From NCBI GenBank assembly GCA_003260075.1, contig QLIY01000227.1:1-64000 (forward strand): DNA of 64,000 nucleotides, written 5' to 3'. Of this stretch, positions 37,786-50,800 are shown piece by piece. The notes under the pieces were generated by a model. The model had not been told where the DNA came from. It saw nothing but the letters and a program-made list of their open reading frames with translations, and ran no database searches. The translations under genes were made by a program, and so were the position numbers. Positions within the stretch are counted from its first letter, which is position 1, and every line of letters starts with the position of its first letter. Source of the DNA: Phallusia mammillata (taxonomy: Eukaryota > Chordata > Ascidiacea > Phlebobranchia > Ascidiidae).

Positions 37786-39453
37786 ATGACAGATTATGCT
37801 GAAGAACAGCAAAACGAAATTGAAGCATTGGAATCAATATACCCCGACTCGTTCAATGGTTTGTTCTCAAAAAATAACTCGTATTTTGTTCAGAATCACA
37901 CCAGATTTGTTAAACTTTTAGTATTTCATCGTTGTGTTAACTTTTACAACTTTGTGGAGATCATTTGTGTTTGTTTATGTGTTAATTATGTATGTTTGGA
38001 AGATACTTTAGTTGAAAAAAAAAGAGTGTTATGCATTGTATATTTCTGCAGTAATTTCATCGGATCCTCATTGCTTTACTGTGTGTGTGGTGTCTGAAGA
38101 AGCAGATGCATATGGGCCGCAAATTGAATCCCTGAGTGTGACACTTAAGTTTACTTACACTTCCAAATATCCTGATGCAGAACCTTTATTTGAGTTGGCA
38201 GATGTAGATGGGCTTCCTGATGATAGCGATGTGGTTGAGATAAGTGATCTAATTAGCACACAGGTAAAAAAAGCTAAAGCTTTTGTTGATGATTTGGTTG
38301 AGTTACGAGCTTAGGCACAAAACACCTTATAACAAAATACAAACAGATTTGGCTTATTGCTGTTATTTACATTTATTAGTTACCGTATTTACTCGATCGT
38401 AAGCCACCCTCGTTTATAAGCCGCCCTCGAGTGTAAGCCACATGTTGAAGTGTTAAAAAAATTATGTAAGCCCCTGATTATAAGCCACACAAACGGCAGG
38501 TAAAAACAATATATGCCGCGGCCAGTAAATTTGGTATGTGTAAATTTATATAACTAGCTTTTTTTTAATGATTCATGATGGGTTTTTGGTGGAAGTAAAT
38601 TCAGTCAAATGACAATGAAATATGAACTTGGTTAAAGCTGATTGGTGGTTTGCTCATGGCCATGATTTTGTATAAATTCATGAAGCAAATGATGGCCAGA
38701 AACCAACAATGTCTTTTTGACTATTGGTTCAACATATTATACAAATTGAATCTTGCAAAATCACATGTTTGATATGATAAAAAAAAACTTATTATTCTTG
38801 GCCCTATTTTCAGATTGAAGAAAACTTGGGAATGGTGATGGTGTTTACAATTGTGTCTGCTGTTCAGGAATACCTTAATGACAAAAAAGACTCAATCATA
38901 ACAAAAATTATTGAGGATAAAGAAATGAAAGAAAGGGAAGAAAAAGAAGCTGAGGAGGTATGACTTTGTTTGTTTACAAACAGAAAAAAATATTTACAGA
39001 AAAAGTGCAACTAATTATCTGGAAATGCTTGCTATAAATGGTAGACATTGCTTTCATTTTTTTTTCTGGCATTTTTGAATTTGTTACTTTCTTTAAAAAT
39101 ATATTCATTATAGTTTTCAAAAGTGTTTCAGTGTGCACTATTGCAAAGAATTTTGTACATAACCCATCTTCACCCCTTATACCCCAAAATATTTGTTTCT
39201 GTCTAACACTGCTTTGTTAAATTCGTTTGGTCAAGAAAGAGTTCTTTAAATTTATTCAAATTTCAGATGTTAGTTATTGTTCTGAATTTGATCCTCCTGA
39301 AGTTTGACCCCAAATGACCCAGCGGCTCACCCACAGGCCCCCAAAACAAAAAAACAATAAAAATAGGTGTTCTGACCCAAGTACATAATCTGAGGGTTTC
39401 ATGCTTTGTTGGTTGGTGCAATGTACCTATTCTAAAGAATTTTGTGACTTGTT

Positions 39454-39515
<62 letters not shown>

Positions 39516-41914
39516 TTGTTTGCAGTAGGTTATTCGTTTAGTATTTAAAAATTTGCCTTAATCAGCCAAATAGTTACTTGCTCAGCTTGACGTCCGGACG
39601 GACATTTTATGAGACAGTCGTGTTGGTGATTAGACATCGGCTGTTTTTGCGCAGCTATGCTATGTCGGTTTATTAAGTTATCAAGCACATTTTCAGTTTT
39701 GGAAAATTGTGTTCAAAACTGACCTTGAATAGAAATATCAAGGTCAAAGCATGAGATTAAATTGAAAGTATTTTTCCTGTTCTTATTTACTGTTTTTTTT
39801 AATTACATGACAATAATGATGCAAAAAGAATAGGGACAAAATTTTTAAATTGGGTTAAGGCTAAAGTTGGTTAAGTTTTTCCTTAATAATCTAAAAATAA
39901 CTAGGATGTTTGTTTACCATAAATCCACACAAACATGCATGTGGGGACCCATTCGTTTTTGCTTACAAAAACAATCATATGTGTAGATAAAATGGCCCCC
40001 CCCCCTGATTGTGCCCTATTTTTACTGTTACCAAATTGCATATGCATATGTGTAGAGACCCATTAGATTATGCTTGCAGAAACAATTATGTTATAAAGTG
40101 CCAGGAAAAGGATAGGGACCCAATGAAATGTAGGTGCCAAATATATATCCATTATAAATATAGTAAGTGGTGTATGTGATATATCGTTAAATATGATGTA
40201 GTATATATATGAACCGGCAATATATAGGAAAACCACTATTCTAGTTATTATGTGCATCGTTAGAACTAAAAAAAGTATTCCTATTTTGATTTTTTGTTGT
40301 TGCTAGAACCAACTGGTTTGTTACATTGTTTTGAAACAAACTTCATTCACAAGTTTAAAGCTCACTTCTTAGCATTGCCCTGCCTATACACACACTAATC
40401 TTGTATTCATTACATGGGCTGTTTTGTCTCGATGCAATTCAACATGCAGACACTTCTTTTTCCAAAAACTTTTCATAGAGATCTATGTCAATTCACACTA
40501 TGTACAAAATGTTTTTTGACATAGACATCAGTTAATGCACTAAAAGTGTTACTTGATAAATAATTTTATTCGTTTTTGGAATACTTTCCTCTTCCTTTTT
40601 TGCATAATCATTTTCTGGAAGTAATTAATATGCAACTGCATTTGATTTATTGATAGGTTCATGCATTCACTGCATAATTAATCCTGGTTCTTCCCCCTGA
40701 TCTGCAGTAGTTATTGCATAATTGACATGATGTCATACACATATCCAATTAACCTTTGGCTCAATCAAAGGGAAAACCCTAGCATGTCAATTGCATTGAA
40801 AAAATGTCATTTCAGAGGTTATTGTTGACACGACCCAAAGGGCATTTAGGTCAACTTATGTATATTGCATAACACTGTTAGTGATGGTGTAGTGTTAATT
40901 TTTAACAACAATGCTCATCAGTGTTACAAGACATACAATTGCATATTCGTTCTATGGATATCAAAATAGGCCGAATTAAATTACAACAACCACAAATTAT
41001 CTGTTGCGCATGCTGTCAGATTTAAGTATCAAGTCCAATATTGTTGGCATTACAAACAAATTGGAAAAAAATATTAGAAATGGTGCATTTTTGTGTTTTG
41101 TATGTTTGTGTAGTTTATAAGCTAGATTTTGCAAGGCTGAAAAGGCACTTTTTTATTTTTCAAATAACACATGTGCCTTCATTAAACTATGTTCTTTAGA
41201 GAAAATGTCATGGCACACCAGTTACAGTTGCCAATTTTCTTGCCTGGAAAACTAAATTTGATTATGAAATGATGGAACTGGAACAGAAAAAAGCTCAGAG
41301 TGAGAAGAAATCAAAGAAACTTACAGGTTGGTTACTTTGTTTCAACTCATGTACCAGCTAAGGTAGTATTTTACCATGTTGGATCTGAATTGTCAAGTTC
41401 TTGATGTCAAATTGCTTTAGGAAAGTTAAACAAAAAAAACTAAGATTTTTTTTCTCCAAAATTCGACCCCTTGCACCCTTCTAACCCTTGACCTTCTAAA
41501 ACTACACATTTTTACCTGCTATTAGCGCTTGTTTCTCGCGTTTTTTGCTGGTTTTAAATGCTGCTTGGTTTTACATTCATTTATTTGTGAATGACACAAG
41601 TTGCTGTCGAAATGTCATTTTTACAAATATACTGGCTTGTTTGTCGCTCGATAGATTTCTAAAACCGTGAATTGTGTACCTAAGCTTGTGACAAAATGAA
41701 TCCATACTAAATCTGTTTTTAATGTACATAAGAAGGTTGTGCTTGCAATCATTGTTCATATTTTTCTGCAGGAAGAGAAATTTTCATGCAAAAACACATC
41801 AAAGAGGATGATTCTGAATTATTAGAAGGGGAAAATGTGGTTGAGGTTGATGAGTCCTTGTTTGAGGATTTGGATGATTTAGACCTTGAATGTGATGAAG
41901 ATTTGACTTCTTGA
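37786..41914 (+). CDS. RWDD1: RWD domain-containing protein 1 (DFRP2)
   Basis: Five exons, 37786-37858, 38052-38263, 38814-38957, 41200-41326 and 41772-41914, give 699 nt and 232 aa, close to the 243 aa of human RWDD1. The RWD domain covers residues 1 to about 110 (MTDYAEEQQNEIEALESIYP, then YPDAEPLFEL). Diagnostic family segments follow: EENLGMVMVFTIVSAVQE, a Lys/Glu-rich helix, GTPVTVANFLAWKTKFD, GREIFMQ and the acidic tail VDESLFEDLDDLDLE. The family binds and stabilises the developmentally regulated GTP-binding protein DRG2, linking it to translation; this is established knowledge for the family, not visible here. Nothing is missing or frameshifted. Intron 3 is unusually long (2.2 kb) and contains repeats and C-runs. 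Confidence 0.95.
38380..38520. mobile_element. Dispersed repeat end (ACCGTATTTACTCG type)
   Basis: The segment begins with the ACCGTATTTACTCG motif and contains several TAAGCC(G/A)C units, a pattern common at ends of certain eukaryotic DNA transposons. The other end is not identified, so class is uncertain. Confidence 0.45.
38958..41199. other. RWDD1 intron 3
   Basis: Contains C-runs at 39455-39515 (61 bases) and 39996-40005, with loosely similar flanks (ATGTGTAGA...GACCCATT) around the second. No exon found. Confidence 0.55.
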
Positions 41915-44883
41915 CAAAACGCCCTCAAACCTGGCAATCTCACTTTGGTTGTTGGGATGGTGTTAGCATTATAACATGCAATTTTATTTATTGTTTTCTA
42001 TCAATTTCGTGCACTAGCATTCGAAGAAGGATACTGATCTCTTGCAATGTGGTTCTATTACTCTCAGAAAATATTTTTTTTGTCTTTCACGGAAACGCTG
42101 ACCCGGGACAAACGGTAGCCTTCTTGGTTTTGAAGAGTTCGTTATCTAGATGCAAGTTCAAAATACACGTTTCAAAGTTCAACATGTAAAATTAACAAAA
42201 CGTGATACAATGCATAGCGCAAAGAGCGCCAGATGTTGGTTTGTCATTAAATTAAACTCAATATGCAAATGAGCTCACGATCAGTTTAGTCAACCAATCT
42301 GAACTAGAGACAAGTAAAAGAATTTTTTGTTACAAAAACCTATTACATTGCCCTAAAACTTAAAATAATTGTTAAAATGCATCCCTTTACTCCTTGTTCG
42401 TGAGTTTACGTCATTGTACTGCTGTCGCACTGAAAACGGTAAACATTTCCACCGTTTTTAGTGGCAACTTTTTTAGATATGGTTGTTGCAAACAACTTAA
42501 CGGCAAAGAGCTTCAAATGTAGACTATGTTCGTGCTTTAGTGTTTTCAAATCAGTAAATCCCTAGAACTAAACTGCATACTGATTCGATGGAATCGAATA
42601 AATTGCGTTTTCGTCAACCAACCCTTAAGTGATGTGTCAACCAAATCGTCTGTGGACACGCAATTTAAGTTACACTGCGCCACCGAAATTAGATACCTTT
42701 AACTCGGTACGCTTTTGGAGACGCTAAATTACCCTTGTTTTCAGCTCAGTTGCACAAATAGTCTTGACTTCTAAGTCCTACTACATTTGCGCTGAAATAA
42801 ATAGCACCACGGTGTTAACTGATATAAATATATCCTGTTGCTAAGGCGGCAAAAAACGAACACGATTTTGCCAAACATTCAATGTGATACGCTTTGACAC
42901 AGCAAATACCGCGGGTGACATCATTGCTTAGGAATTTGATTAGGGACTGCCTACGGTTACGTAGTCTGTAATGCTAGCCATACAGTGTTCAACGCCAGGG
43001 CAAGTTGGCTGTGCGCCTGTCCTGTTTGCATGCAAGTAAGAGGTTGTCTACTGCAAATTAGTGGACATAGCCGGTGCTTCGCATAATGCATTTGTGTTCT
43101 GTCGCAATATGGTTTGTAAAACAACATTGAGGCTAGTAGGGCTACGTTCAAAACTAAAGTGTGTTGCCAAACATATATGTTCATTTTTGTGTTTGCAAAA
43201 CCGTAATGGTCTTGGTCAAGAACCAGCTGAGTATTATACAGTTTTTAGTTTCAGTAAAATGGTGATTGTTTTAGTTGTTTTCCTAAAAAATGAGTAAGTT
43301 CCAGCTAAGCAGAACTTGACATCGAGCTTTCCGTCGCTCAATATGCGGAAATCATGTACACGCCTTATTAGTCAAGTATGATTATGTCAGATAAATGTTT
43401 ACTTTAGGTTAGCTTGAAGGGCAATTTTCTCCGGACTTTCACAAGTGTCGATGAAATTCGTTTCGGTCTATGATGCAAATGTTGACATATTACAAAGCGC
43501 AACTCACTTTGATAGAGTGTTTTTGAACGATCATGTAAAATCCAAAAACTGTAATGTAAAAAAGGTTTAAGCTTGCAACAGACGAATAAAACACAGTGGG
43601 TTAGCGACAGGGTTGTAATTGAGCCTAGCGTTCAGCCTGTTAACAAAAGTGCTTGCGACAGTCAACCATACAGTACAAGGTCCAGGGTAACGGTAGCCGC
43701 AGAAGTACCTAAAGGCCTATTGTATTGCAGACTCTATATAGTATGCGTGTTGCTTTTAGCAAACACAAGCGGTGGACACCAATCCCTCGCTCACGCTTAG
43801 CTGCAAGTCAAGCGAACAGACACGGCAAGAAGTAAACAGTTCATGTCGTGCTAAATTGGTTTACATTCGTGGAGAGGCGACATGCTCTGCTTGCTTACAT
43901 ACATTACATAAGTTCGTGCCTAGTTCAGCATTTAGGGACAGCATAAATGTAGAAGGGATAGCATAAACGTAGCCTAGACATTGCACGGGCAATAGTTTTT
44001 GAAACGGTTTGAAAATCTTCAACTGTTTACTGATTTCATTACTTATTTTCTAAACCTTTTGGTTACAGACGGTTTGAAAATGCTTAATGGTTTAGTATTT
44101 CATTACATGTTGTAGCCTATTGTCGTGGATGATTTAAAAACAAACAATTTTGTTTTGGTTTCTGGTGTTGTGATGTTTATGAGTCATCAGTGATCAACGT
44201 CTTTCAGCTTTCTATGCCATACGGTTTGTAATCAGTTTGGTTGAAACTTTAATTACAGTCTGCAGAGCCGTAAACTGCTTAGCTAAGCATTATGTTTTGA
44301 ACGCCGGTGCTTTTCCGGAGAAACAAATGTCCTTCTGTTTTTCAGAAGTCACTTTCAGAACAATGTTCAAAATTTTCTTTGCTTTATAGCGTGATTACCG
44401 ACCATAGAAAAGTCTACACTACAACAACGCTTAGCATATAGTTGTAACAATGCGTTGAAATATCGTTACAGTGCCATCATATCTTCAAAGTGACTTTGTG
44501 ATTTTAAATTAAGTGGACTGTAGCAAGAGCAGGATAATTTGGAAGTTTGTTTGCGTGTTTGCGAACCTCAACGGGAAAATTTGTTGAAATCAAGTTCAAA
44601 AATCCCCTTAAAGCTTTTTTGTCTTGGTTGACGGGGCTGCGGTCTCAGAATAGCTTCGGACGTAAATTTAAAATCCACCTCAAAATGTAAGCCAGATTTA
44701 GTAAATTCCTGTTTAGTTAATTGTGTTGTTCTTGTTCACCGAAGTGACTCAAAAATGTCTAATTTAAAATGATTTTTTGATATATTTAGGTGTAGCATTG
44801 AAATAAAACTGCATCAATAGTCAAGCGAATTAATCAGTTGTAATAAAAAGAAAAAGTCATCTGTTACCGATGTTAACAAGAAA
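41915..44883. other. Intergenic region between RWDD1 and the sulfotransferase-like gene
   Basis: RWDD1 3' UTR with a possible ATTAAA signal at 42246-42251, then about 2.6 kb with only short unsupported ORFs. A degenerate tandem duplication of ACGGTTTGAAAAT-containing sequence occurs near 44000-44105. Confidence 0.5.
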
Positions 44884-47800
44884 ATGAAAATCATTTGCTC
44901 TGGTTTTCCTAAAACGGGAACGAAGACTTTGGCTTGTGCACTCGGCGCACTAGGCTACAACGTTTATGATTTTATCGAGAACTTCTGGTATCTGGACAAG
45001 GAATGGAACGAAATATTTAACCGCGGAGGAAATGTCAGTCACTTCAAACGCATGTTCGAGAACGTAGATGTCGTGTGTGATTTACCAGCGTGCTTTTTCT
45101 GGGAAGAACTACATGAAGCATTTCCCGATGCCAAGGTTAGATTCGCTGGTATTAAAAATTTGTGTTATTGTTATATGCTTTATGACATCTGGTATGGGTG
45201 GACTATTGGTTCGTGATTTGGCAACGTCGCGTAATTACAATACATCGTGATGGTAGAAAAATTACCATACGAAAAACAATTGTATGTGGTTTGTAAACTG
45301 GGGTAATGTAACTTGCTGTCGGGTAGTTAAAAAACCTGCTCTCCCGCAAAACGTGACAGTTTTTAGCGCAATTGCGATACATCAACCTATCTTATTGTTT
45401 GGCCGCACCAGACTTCTTTGGGGGCGCTATTGCCGCGAAAAACGTTGTTATTTGGTATCATTAAGATGCAAAAACAGCTGGTGCATATTATGTAGAGTGT
45501 TTATTTGAGAAAACGTGTAATTATATCTTTGTCATAAAGTTCAAAATGATAACTTTAGTAATAGACCATCAACAGCATGTCTTAAACTGACGATCACTGT
45601 TTGCCTTTTTAACTTCAATACACTAAAACCAAAAGACTGTAAATCCTTGGTTAAACAGAATCAGTCGGTTTTAAATGAAGGAATAAATATTTCGCCTATG
45701 TGGCATGATCGCCTATGTGGCATCATCGTCTTTTGGTTTTAGTGTATTGTCATAAAGTTTGAATGTTATTTAAAATATGTCATACCATTGTAATATAAAT
45801 GTTATTCTTTCCGCCTTCTTTGACTAAACTTTCATCTGTTTAATCAGATCATTCTTGCCTATCGAGAGTCTGGAGATGAGGATGACTGGTGGAGGAGTAT
45901 GAGAAATCAAATGATGAAGGTGGACAATTTTTTGTTTCGTCTCATCCTGGCAGCAACACCAACGGGATATAGAATGCTGCAGTTTATGCGTAACATAGGT
46001 AACTGTATTAAGAGAGCTTCCAAAAATGACCGCACATTTTAACTGAATATGTAGCCACAGTCAGACATTCGATCACCTAATTTAAATAATGAACACATGT
46101 ACATTTGTGGGCAGTGGTGGGATTCAAATTTTTGTGTCAGTCGGTTTTGTCACAAAAGTCATATTTTTCAGCCGGTTCTATCACAAACGTTATATTTTTC
46201 AGCCGCTTCTGTTACGAAAAGTCCATTGACAGTAACCAGTAATGCTAACCGGTTCGCTCATCTCATGATATTTCGTGAGACGGTTCAATAGAACCGGTGC
46301 AAACCGGCTGAATCCCACCACTGTTTGTCGGCCAGGTATAATGTTGTCAACCTAACACAGGACTTCAACAATTGTACTTTGTTACTTGCGTTTTGCAGGA
46401 AGCCTTTATTAACATNTGAGACGGTTCTATAGAACCGGTGCAAACCGGCTGAATCCCACCACTGTTTGTCGGCCAGGTATAATGTTGTCAACCTAACACA
46501 GGACTTCAACAATTGTACTTTGTTACTTGCGTTTTGCAGGAAGCCTTTATTAACATAAATACCATTCAACACAGTGCGTAGTATAAAACACATGACAAAT
46601 TGGAATATGTCGCAGTTCATTTCGAAAATTGTCTACGTGTTATAGTTGATCAAATTTGATCCTTTCCAAGTGACGGAGTATTTGGTTGAAATGATCGCAT
46701 ACGGCACTATATAGAACGTCCCCGAAATCCGGTAGCAGTTTACGCAAAACGAACAAGTGGTGAAGCGTGGTTGACCGCGTAGGAATGTCCAAATCCATTG
46801 TTTGAGCGAAGTAGGAAGAACCAATCTGTGTCACCGCCATTCAACCGCAAAACCACGCGACCAGTATCGTAATATCAAATCAATCATAAAGCATTTAGGA
46901 ACACTATACACGGACTTGAAAAGTAATTTCAGCATAAACATTACTGCCAAGGTACTGGTGTATGTAGAATAGAATAAAGCATAACTAGACATTCCGGCAA
47001 GCACATCTAATGTTCAAAGCGTTTTTAAACTGTTTTTCTATTGCTTGTCCCATAACATTGGTTTGGCATCGAAATGAGACGAAGTGTGTCACTGGTGGCC
47101 AAACAAGCTTTCTGTTTTGTACAAATACTTTGCTGTCATGTTCTGTGCGATTAAACAAGGGAAATTGGTCTGGAAACTTCCGGTTCTACTCCCTCCTCAA
47201 GTGACCCGGTTAACCTCCTTATCCCTTAAATGATATGCACCTGGGGCAATTATATGATGACTAACCGAAAATCCGCCCACGAGCTCGAGTTGCGAACGCA
47301 AAGGTATAAAGTGTTCAAAGGGTATTCTGCACTTGTCAGTATACCTAATGTTAATATGACAACTTTGTCTGTGTAGTTGCCTTGAGCAGGGGTCACCGAA
47401 CTACGGCCCGCGGGCCAGGTGCAGTCCGCGAGGCCATTTTATCTGGCCCGCGACCGTATTTTTTCGGTTTGCCAAATCGTACGTAAAAGTTTGCAACATT
47501 TAAAAATTAATTTAAGTTTTTCTGCAACGACATGGAATTAATTTTACCTAGTCTCAAAGGATTACAACTTACAGAAATGATCCTAAGCCAATGTGTTACC
47601 CCACACAAAAGACTGCAAGGTTTAATTGTTTGCAAACAATTGTCTTCTTTTATCCATTTTAACGTAATATAGGAACATTGCTCGGAAGAAAAGACTAACT
47701 TTAAAAATTAACATTCGTATCACCACACTTCGAATAGCATTGTATAAAGATCTCTTAGCGGTACGATAAAAATCATCTCGCGGGGCGAGTTTGGAAAGAC

Positions 47801-50800
47801 TAGGCCTACCTTAAGGCTTGCAAACTATGCGGCCTTCGCGAATCGTTATTAAACTTATCTGGCCCGCTGTGAAAAAAGTTTGGTGAACATTACCCCTGGC
47901 CTTGAACATTAAAACAAGAATCTTGAACATGCGTTTTAGGCCTTTAAGGACTCGTTCGAGCTATCTAGGCTTAACTGTAATTCATATTTAGATAAATATC
48001 ACTCTAGCGAGAAATTCTTTCCACAACACCTTTGTTTGCAACTTAACAGGGCATTACTTTTAGGATAATCCTTCTCAAATAACGTTGTGTATCTTTTTCA
48101 GGTCGCGTTGTTTTCGGTCAACTACCAATGAGCCGATGGGGGCCTGTCACATACAACGAGACTTTGATGCGTAAATCATTCCGACGTCATTATAACCACG
48201 TGATACAGGTTCGTGGGTACAACCAATTCGATACCGATTTGTTAGCTGCACGCATGATTTCAAATTACTAACATTCTTAACTTAATTTTAACGCACATGT
48301 TGACTTTTTTTTGGCGGTACGCGTGAATATCAGGTCATTTCCTTTCAAGCTATAACTAAGCGGTGATCCAAAACAAGGAATCCGACCAACTCTGTTTGCA
48401 AAACGCTAAAATTATTTAAAGTACTAAGACTAACAAAAATGTTTGGCGGGCAACAAGTAGACGCTAAAGGGCACAATATTATATTTTTGGCCAAGGATTT
48501 AGAATTGCAGGTCAGTTGAAACGTTTTACACTCACTTTAACGGCTGCATGATTACACAACGCCAATTTGGCTACTAGAACGTTGGTTAAGGAAAAACATT
48601 GCATCAGGTATTCCTTGTATCATTTCTTCCAGTGACAAACTAGAAACTGAGTTTCCATCTCAGTGACAGTATAAGAAGCGGGTTAAAATTCTTTTACATA
48701 CATCGAGTTGTTCATGCGCGAGCGAATCAAACCTGCAATTTCGAACACTAACAATGCGAACCGGGTCGTCTTAAGCCGTAAAGGACGCATCAAATTGCAG
48801 AATTAAGTAATTTTCAAAGTTCCTAACCAGAACAAAAGTCAGCAAACGACCCACATATTTTGCATTAGAAAACTAAACAAACCATTACAAAGCTTTATAA
48901 ATGTACACTTAGAAATACCAGAAACATTTCTTATTGCCGGTTTGACATTACCACTGTAATTTTCCCAGAGTTTAAGCCTCACTGTCCGAAAAGTGCCGGC
49001 GATGGCACTTTAAGTTCATGACCTATTAACCACCATCTATAAATGCCTTGCTATGCTTTAAAGTGCCGGTGTTTCAAACTAAGAAACTTTAATTGAACGT
49101 TAAGAAACGATTTCAGGGAACCAAATTTCCCCGATGAAAGGTATTAGTTTATATCGTCGCATTCGAAACGGATCACCTCATGGTTAGAACTGTAAAACAA
49201 TGTAAAACATATGTCCACTAAAGTGGCCGATACTAAGCAACTGTTTAGCTGTGCCTTATAAACCGTAGAAAATCGTTGGATAATAGAATGCTAAAATCTT
49301 GTTGGGTGTGTCTAGATCCAAAATCGTTATGTGGGCAAAGTATGATTCTTTAAAAAAATATCCTTGTGCTAAAAATACTCGTTACTCTCAACAACTGACT
49401 AGTTATAACGGCGTACGCTATATTGCGCCATGCCTAAAAATGATGTAGAAATCTACAGCGTTTTCTAGTATTCAAATGCTTTGGTCAATTATGGTTACAA
49501 CGCTGAGTTCGAATTTCACAACATAATATGTCTTTTTCTCTCACGGTCTGTTTCGCTTGAGCGCTTGGATAGTTACATGTCATCGAAATATCGAAACCAA
49601 TTCTGTGTTTAAATCTGAACAAACCTAAACTTAGTATCTTAAAGATAAAAAAGATAAAAAATGACTAATAACAGCCAAGTGCTCCGTGCTAAAATTTAGC
49701 TTCTTGTATGTCATTTATAAGGCGATTTACTAAGATTGGATTTGGACTAGGTAATGTTCGTTTACCAAACAAACATAATTGCAGTAACTATATATAGGCA
49801 GGGTTGCCATACCATCCTTATTTCTAAGATTTGTCCTTACTTTGAAGGGCTATGTCTTAGAAAAGTTCATTGTCCTTATTTCTAAGAAATGTCCTTATGT
49901 TTGACTGTAGTCCTTATTTTGTCTTATTTTCAACAATTACTGTAGTCAAACCCCTGCTACAAGAAGAAGTGAACCTAGACCCGGCCTGTTGTGAGATGCA
50001 CTTAGTATTTTCTACGAAAAATGAGTTGCTGGAACAGATTGTTTCTGGCCAACATATTGCAAATATTATGTAATGGCTGGTGTAAATGCAAAGATTTGTT
50101 TAAAAACGTTTGTTTCGTTTCGCATAAAAAAATAATTTTTCGGTTGTCCTTATTTTTGGTTTTAAGTCGATGGCAACCCTGTATATAGGTGATATCGAAA
50201 ACGTACCTTTCTATGGACGTTGATTTACTGTGGTTTGCGGTTTTCGCACTGTTAGGTCGTGCTAACGACATTAATATTGACATTGTCTATCCGTCGTATC
50301 CGGTGTGTATTATTCCCGCTTGGTGTTGACTGTTGACAATGAAGTGTGTCTCCTTCCTTCGGAAATGGTTACGGTATTGCATCGAAGTGCATCAACTGGA
50401 TTTATTCTTGCAAACAAACTAAAAGATGATTGAAACACTCTTCCAAAAAGACTATAAAGTGGAGTATTTTTAGACACGGGTTTTGTTTCAGGTCAAAATT
50501 GGGTTAAATAAACTCAGTGGGATATGTTTATTCCAATTATGTACCATGTTTATGCAACAATCTGTTATTTGATTAAAGGCGTAACGTTCAGTAGGTTTGT
50601 GTCTGTATATTATACGGTCTGCTTATCTTACGTTTATGTTGTAATATTGTAAAAAAATGCATCGGTTGGGTGCAAAAATGCTTGTGGAACCACTTGAGAT
50701 GATGCTTTGTTCAAACTAGTCTGGTTGTTTTTTGCAAAGTCACGTACAAACGTCCTTAAAAATCCTTAAATGTATACTCAGAAAACGCCGCTCACAAAGG

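Noticed and set aside
43573-43966. Short ORFs between RWDD1 and the sulfotransferase-like gene
   Set aside because: No family resemblance, no splice context and no conserved motif; compatible with chance.
46285-46620. 111-aa ORF containing an internal repeat and an undetermined residue
   Set aside because: It lies across the N at 46416 and consists of a MITE end and its duplicate.
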